A stretch of DNA of 64,000 nt from Tepiditoga spiralis (GTDB lineage: Bacteria > Thermotogota > Thermotogae > Petrotogales > Petrotogaceae): positions 1,692,501 through 1,756,500 of the forward strand of contig NZ_AP018712.1 in the NCBI RefSeq assembly GCF_014701195.1, given 5' to 3'. The notes beneath the pieces are model-generated. The model ran no database searches, was not told the DNA's origin, and saw nothing but the letters and a program-made list of their open reading frames with translations. Positions within the stretch are counted from its first letter, which is position 1. Every line of letters starts with the position of its first letter. This document shows, piece after piece, positions 60,367-64,000 of the stretch. A program made the translations under genes and the position numbers.

Positions 60367-60432
60367 AATAAAAAACATTAATTTTAAAATATAATTATTT
60401 AATTATGATATAATTAATTTGAGGTGATGAAA
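60367..60432 (+). repeat. Copy of nadE tail and upstream region of DUF1703 gene
   Basis: 60367 onward repeats 56290 onward almost base for base (offset 4077): AAAAAACATTAATTTTAAAATATAA encodes the last nadE codons and stop, followed by the ribosome site region GAGGTGAT. The repeat continues into the coding sequence. Confidence 0.95.
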
Positions 60433-62232
60433 ATGAAAAAAAGGCTTCCAATAGGAAGAAGTGATTTTAAATCATTAATAGAAGACAATATGTATTTTGT
60501 AGATAAAAGTTTGTTAATCAAAGAAGTTATTGAAAGTGGAGATGTTTTATTAATAACAAGGCCAAGAAGGTTTGGGAAAACTCTCAGTCAATCCATGATG
60601 AAGTACTTTTTTGATATTACTCAAAACAACGAACACCTCTTTAAAAACTTAAAAATATATAAAGAAAAGAACATAATAGAAAAACATTTAAATAAACATC
60701 CTGTTATATACATCACCTTTAAAGATTTAAAGTCTAATAACTTAAAAAAGATGCATGCTTTATTAACAATGGAACTTTCAAGATTATATACAAAACATGA
60801 ATATGTTTTTGAAATATTGAGTGAAAAGGAAAAAATTGTATTTAAAGAAATAATGTTAGAAACAGCAGATGATGCTAAATATGAAAACTGTATAAGAAGT
60901 TTATCTGAATATATGGAAAGATATTATGGTAAAAAGGTAATAATATTAATAGATGAATACGATACTCCAATTCAACAAGCCTACTTACATGGTTACTATG
61001 ATGAAATAATATCTTTAATAGGTAACTTATTTGGCATGGCATTAAAAGATAATGTATACCTTGAAAAAGCAGTTCTTACTGGTATAACAAGAGTTTCTAA
61101 AGAAAGTATCTTTACTGGTGTAAATAACTTAAAGATTTCTACTGTATTGAATGAACTATTCAATGATAAGTATGGTTTAACTAAAGAAGAAGTTGAAGAA
61201 ACATTGAAGTATTATGAACTTGAATATGAAGAAAAAGAAGTTATAGATTGGTACAATGGATATAACTTTGGTGGTGTTGAAATTTACAATCCTTTTTCTA
61301 TTATAAACTTAGTAGATGAAAAAAAGATAGGTCCATATTGGATGAATACGAGTGGGAATTATTTAATAAGAAAGTTAATAAAAGAAGGAACTGTTAATAT
61401 AAAAGATAATGTAGAAAAGTTAATAAACGGAGAAGAAGTAGAGTGCGAAATAATAGAAACAATGGTTTATGGTGATTTAAACTTAAATAGTGAAAGTGCA
61501 ATCTGGACATTATTTTTATTTAGTGGATACTTAAAATGGACGAGTAAAAAAAGACAAAACAATATAACAACATACAAGGTAAAGATACCAAATGAAGAAG
61601 TAAAAGATTTTTTTGTACAAACAGTTAGAAATATGTTGAGAGAATCAAATATAAGTATTGAAAATATGCTTTTGAATTTAAAAGTAGGAAGAATAAAAAC
61701 CTTTACAGATCAATTTAAAGATTTAACGATGAATACATTGAGTTACTTTGATGTTAGTGGAAAGGAACCAGAAAGATTTTATCATGGACTGATACTTGGA
61801 ATGAGTGTTGGTTTAAAAGAAAAGTACATAATAAAGAGTAATAGAGAAACAGGACTTGGAAGAGCTGATGTTATTTTAATTCCAAAAGATAAAACAGATA
61901 AAGGAATAATTATTGAGTTTAAAAAGTACAATAGAGATGAAGATAAAAGTTTAAAAGACAGTGCAAAAAATGGACTAAAACAAATAAATGAAAAGAAGTA
62001 TGAAGAAGAGATAAAAAATTATGGAATAAATGATATAATAAAAGTTTCAATAGCTTTTGATAAAAAAGAGGTTGAAATTGTTAGTAATTTAGATAAAGAT
62101 GTTGAATTAACTCCAGAAGAAAGAATGGCAAAAGAACTATTAAAAAATGGAGTTGATATAGAAATTATTTCTAAAACAACGAAGTTATCTGTTGAAAAAA
62201 TAAAAAAATTAACTTCTAAAAATAGACCATAA
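60433..62232 (+). CDS. AAA-ATPase-like / PD-(D/E)XK nuclease protein (DUF1703 type), copy 2
   Basis: About 599 residues. Same motif series as copy 1: RPRRFGKTLSQSMM, IILIDEYDTPIQQ, GRADVILIPKDKTDKG and IIEFKKYN. The two copies are near-identical over residues 1-105 and about 160-310, and again in the nuclease part. They diverge in the spans about 110-150 and 325-440. GAGGTG precedes the ATG at 60433. The 5' flank carries the nadE tail, so this copy came from the first locus or vice versa. Confidence 0.87.
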   Translation: MKKRLPIGRSDFKSLIEDNMYFVDKSLLIKEVIESGDVLLITRPRRFGKTLSQSMMKYFFDITQNNEHLFKNLKIYKEKNIIEKHLNKHPVIYITFKDLKSNNLKKMHALLTMELSRLYTKHEYVFEILSEKEKIVFKEIMLETADDAKYENCIRSLSEYMERYYGKKVIILIDEYDTPIQQAYLHGYYDEIISLIGNLFGMALKDNVYLEKAVLTGITRVSKESIFTGVNNLKISTVLNELFNDKYGLTKEEVEETLKYYELEYEEKEVIDWYNGYNFGGVEIYNPFSIINLVDEKKIGPYWMNTSGNYLIRKLIKEGTVNIKDNVEKLINGEEVECEIIETMVYGDLNLNSESAIWTLFLFSGYLKWTSKKRQNNITTYKVKIPNEEVKDFFVQTVRNMLRESNISIENMLLNLKVGRIKTFTDQFKDLTMNTLSYFDVSGKEPERFYHGLILGMSVGLKEKYIIKSNRETGLGRADVILIPKDKTDKGIIIEFKKYNRDEDKSLKDSAKNGLKQINEKKYEEEIKNYGINDIIKVSIAFDKKEVEIVSNLDKDVELTPEERMAKELLKNGVDIEIISKTTKLSVEKIKKLTSKNRP

Positions 62233-62279
62233 AAAATATTGTGTAAATAAAAAAATGAAAAAACTTCTTTTTGGGATGG

Positions 62280-62545
62280 TAAAATAAAACCAGGAAGGAG
62301 GTTCCTTTTTTTTCAACTCTTATTTTTTTTACTTACAGGAATGCTCCTTATAAATCTATCCCAACCTACAGATTAAATATCTGTGGTTTATGATTAATAA
62401 AATACGCTCCAACTTTTCGTATTACATATCTCCCATCAATTTCTATATGTATGTATTTTGCAAGTGAAGAACAAGTCAAATTACAATTGAAAAGAAGAAC
62501 AAGTCAAATTACAATTGAAAAATGGTCAAAAAAAATAAAAGATTG
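62280..62545. mobile_element. IS110-family remnant 2 (non-coding)
   Basis: No transposase left. 62297-62348 repeats the IS110 end of remnant 1; 62452-62465 and 62466-62545 repeat its other shared block. The latter includes a perfect 28-bp tandem duplication (62466-62493 and 62494-62521). Between them lies 100 bp of unrecognised sequence. Confidence 0.6.
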
Positions 62546-62636
62546 AAAAAAATACGTTTCATAAAATATTAAGAAGTTATATACGACAAAATTAATAGAA
62601 TTTAATAAAAAATTAAACTTAAAAACAATTTTGTTC
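62546..62636. other. AT-rich spacer before nfnA promoter
   Basis: No gene or clear motif seen between the IS110 remnant and the promoter at 62637. Confidence 0.4.
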
Positions 62637-62665
62637 TTGACTTTTTTTAATAAATTGAGTATATT
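62637..62665 (+). promoter_or_regulatory. Promoter of nfnAB
   Basis: TTGACT (62637-62642), 17-bp spacer, TATATT (62660-62665). Confidence 0.7.
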
Positions 62666-62698
62666 TCATATGATAACTAATTTATTGGAGGAATGTAT

Positions 62699-63550
62699 AT
62701 GTATAAAATAATATCAAATAAAAAATTAGCAGAAAACATACATGAAATGATAATAGAAGCACCAAGAGTAGCTCATTCCGCAAAACCAGGACAATTTATT
62801 ATACTAATTATTGATAAAAAAGGTGAAAGAATTCCACTAACCATTGCAGATTATGATAAAGAAAAAGGAACAGTAAATATTGTTGTTCAAGCAATAGGTT
62901 ATTCAACAAAAAAGCTTGTTTCATTAAAAGAAAATGAATACATTAAAGATTTTGCAGGACCGCTTGGAAATGAATCAGAGTTTGTTCATGAAGATATAGA
63001 AATATTAAAAAACAAAAGAATTGTATTTGTTGGTGGAGGTGTTGGATCAGCCCCAATATATCCTCAAGTAAAATGGTTTTCAGAAAGAAATATAAAAACA
63101 GATGTAATTTTAGGATTTAAAAATAAAGATTTTATAATATTAAAAGAAGAATTTGAAAAATTAAATTGCAACTTACACATATGTACTGATGATGGTAGTT
63201 ATGGATTTAAGGGATTGGTAACTAATAAACTTCAAGATATGTTAGATAATGAAGAAATAGATGAAGTAATAACCATTGGTCCAATGATAATGATGAAGTT
63301 TGTATCTAAATTAACTAAAAAATACAATATAAAAACAATAGCCAGTTTGAACACCATAATGTTAGATGGAACTGGTATGTGCGGTGGTTGTAGAGTTAGT
63401 ATTGGTGGAAAAGTAAAGTTTACATGTGTTGATGGTCCAGAATTTGATGCTCATTTAATCAACTTTGATGAAGCAATGAATAGACAAACAACATTCTCTG
63501 ATATAGAAAAAAAACATTCATGTAGATTGGATGGTGCTATAAATGGATAA
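62699..63550 (+). CDS. nfnA: Ferredoxin:NADP+ reductase small subunit NfnA
   Basis: 283 residues. FAD-binding barrel (about 1-100, with RIPLTIADYD), NAD-binding GGGVGSAPIYPQ near residue 110, and a C-terminal 2Fe-2S site with GTGMCGGCRVS and KFTCVDGPEFD. This is the small subunit of the electron-bifurcating NADH-dependent ferredoxin:NADP+ oxidoreductase. The ATG at 62699 has GGAGG 7 nt upstream; the ATG at 62693 is too close. The stop overlaps nfnB by 8 bp. Confidence 0.92.
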   Translation: MYKIISNKKLAENIHEMIIEAPRVAHSAKPGQFIILIIDKKGERIPLTIADYDKEKGTVNIVVQAIGYSTKKLVSLKENEYIKDFAGPLGNESEFVHEDIEILKNKRIVFVGGGVGSAPIYPQVKWFSERNIKTDVILGFKNKDFIILKEEFEKLNCNLHICTDDGSYGFKGLVTNKLQDMLDNEEIDEVITIGPMIMMKFVSKLTKKYNIKTIASLNTIMLDGTGMCGGCRVSIGGKVKFTCVDGPEFDAHLINFDEAMNRQTTFSDIEKKHSCRLDGAING

Positions 63551-64000
63551 AAGAATAAAGATGACTGAACAGGATCCTAATGTAAGAAAAAATAATTTTT
63601 TTGAAGTATCATTAGGCTATACTGAAGATGAAGCAGTAGAAGAAGCAAAAAGATGTTTAAACTGTAAAAATCCAAGATGTGTACCAAAATGTCCAGTTGC
63701 AATAGATATACCTGGATTTATTCAAGAAGTAAAAAAAAGAAACTTTAAAAAAGCTTATGAAATTTTAACTAAATACACTTCATTACCAGCTGTTTGTGGA
63801 AGAGTTTGTCCACAAGAAATACAGTGTGAAAGTACTTGTATTTTAGGAATAAAAGGTGAACCAGTGGCAATAGGAAATCTTGAAAGATTTGTTGCTGATT
63901 GGGCAATTAAAAATAATATAGAAATAAAAAACACTATAGAAAAAAATGGTCACAAAGTAGCTATTGTTGGAAGTGGACCAGCAGGTTTAGCTTGTGCTGG
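63543..64000 (+). CDS. nfnB: NfnB, ferredoxin:NADP+ reductase large subunit (partial)
   Basis: The frame runs off the right edge after about 152 residues. It begins MDKRIKMTEQDPNVRKNNFFEVSLGYTEDEAVEE, then CLNCKNPRCVPKCPVAIDIPGF and CGRVCPQEIQCESTCILG supply the 4Fe-4S cysteines, and VAIVGSGPAGLACA is the FAD/NAD Rossmann start. This is the glutamate-synthase-small-chain-like NfnB. Overlaps nfnA, so they are coupled. Confidence 0.92.
   Translation, partial: MDKRIKMTEQDPNVRKNNFFEVSLGYTEDEAVEEAKRCLNCKNPRCVPKCPVAIDIPGFIQEVKKRNFKKAYEILTKYTSLPAVCGRVCPQEIQCESTCILGIKGEPVAIGNLERFVADWAIKNNIEIKNTIEKNGHKVAIVGSGPAGLACA

Noticed and set aside
60367-60395. Second nadE gene
   Set aside because: Only the last few codons and stop are copied; no synthetase domain.
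1-64000. tRNA or rRNA genes
   Set aside because: No cloverleaf T-arm/acceptor pattern or conserved rRNA segment was noticed on reading; a tRNA scan would be needed to exclude a missed one.

Overview
The window is AT-rich, densely coded bacterial DNA. Several features point to an anaerobic thermophile-type lineage, most likely Thermotogota and probably its Petrotogaceae side (Marinitoga/Oceanotoga-like). These are the ThiD-ThiN fusion in place of ThiE, NfnAB, oleate hydratase, a PBP-sensor HD-GYP protein, Rpn and AAA/PD-(D/E)XK family genes, and the very low GC content. The assignment is inference from gene content, since no rRNA or marker gene is present. No tRNA, rRNA or CRISPR array was seen.

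Layout. 1-2561: end of a PBP4-type peptidase, an rRNA-type methyltransferase and a TetR regulator, all on the minus strand. 2654-4696: a periplasmic-sensor GAF/HD-GYP phosphodiesterase. 4698-10374: a complete TPP-riboswitch-controlled thiSGHC-(thiD-thiN)-thiF operon. 10417-13245: an Rpn-type nuclease with a 12-bp repeat, an iron-sulfur flavoprotein and a lipase-like hydrolase. 13349-16965: a ferrous-iron module (DtxR-FeoA fusion, feoA, feoA, feoB, DUF2325) with the same palindromic operator before three of its genes. 16978-22150: a membrane protein, a phosphodiesterase, a YgjP-like metalloprotease and a 924-residue flagellin-like protein. 22220-25518: AlkD, a small winged-helix protein, a short tyrosine recombinase and an Orc1/Cdc6-like ATPase separated by a palindrome-bearing gap. 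25616-39590: psuGK with lysR, oleate hydratase, hydrolase plus cyclic-nucleotide-binding protein, PadR, PepF, a cystathionine beta-lyase-like gene that lacks a normal start codon, phosphatase, solute-binding protein and phosphoglucomutase.

39817-51882 is the most interesting part. Metalloid/anion transporters and ArsR repressors flank a sulfur-transfer operon: TusA, a YeeE/YedE (TsuA-like) thiosulfate importer, three DsrE/F/H proteins, a transcription factor fused to a second TusA domain, dihydrolipoyl dehydrogenase, a GcvH-like lipoyl carrier and a ferredoxin. No glycine cleavage or 2-oxoacid dehydrogenase partner is present. The inferred logic is: import of thiosulfate or sulfane sulfur, passage over TusA and DsrE cysteines, loading on a lipoyl arm, and reoxidation/reduction by Lpd, with the HTH-TusA protein reading the sulfur state. 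A shared operator sits on the two flanking promoters (acr3-osmC and the unknown-TauE-ArsR-CDF operon).

51992-64000: a phosphoesterase, then a GntR/ABC exporter operon carrying a perfect 119-bp tandem duplication that creates a 40-codon chimeric ORF. Next come a DUF5610-like gene, nadE, and two near-identical AAA/PD-(D/E)XK genes. The second of these carries a copy of the nadE tail, and the two are separated by a dead IS256 and IS110 remnants. The window ends in nfnAB.
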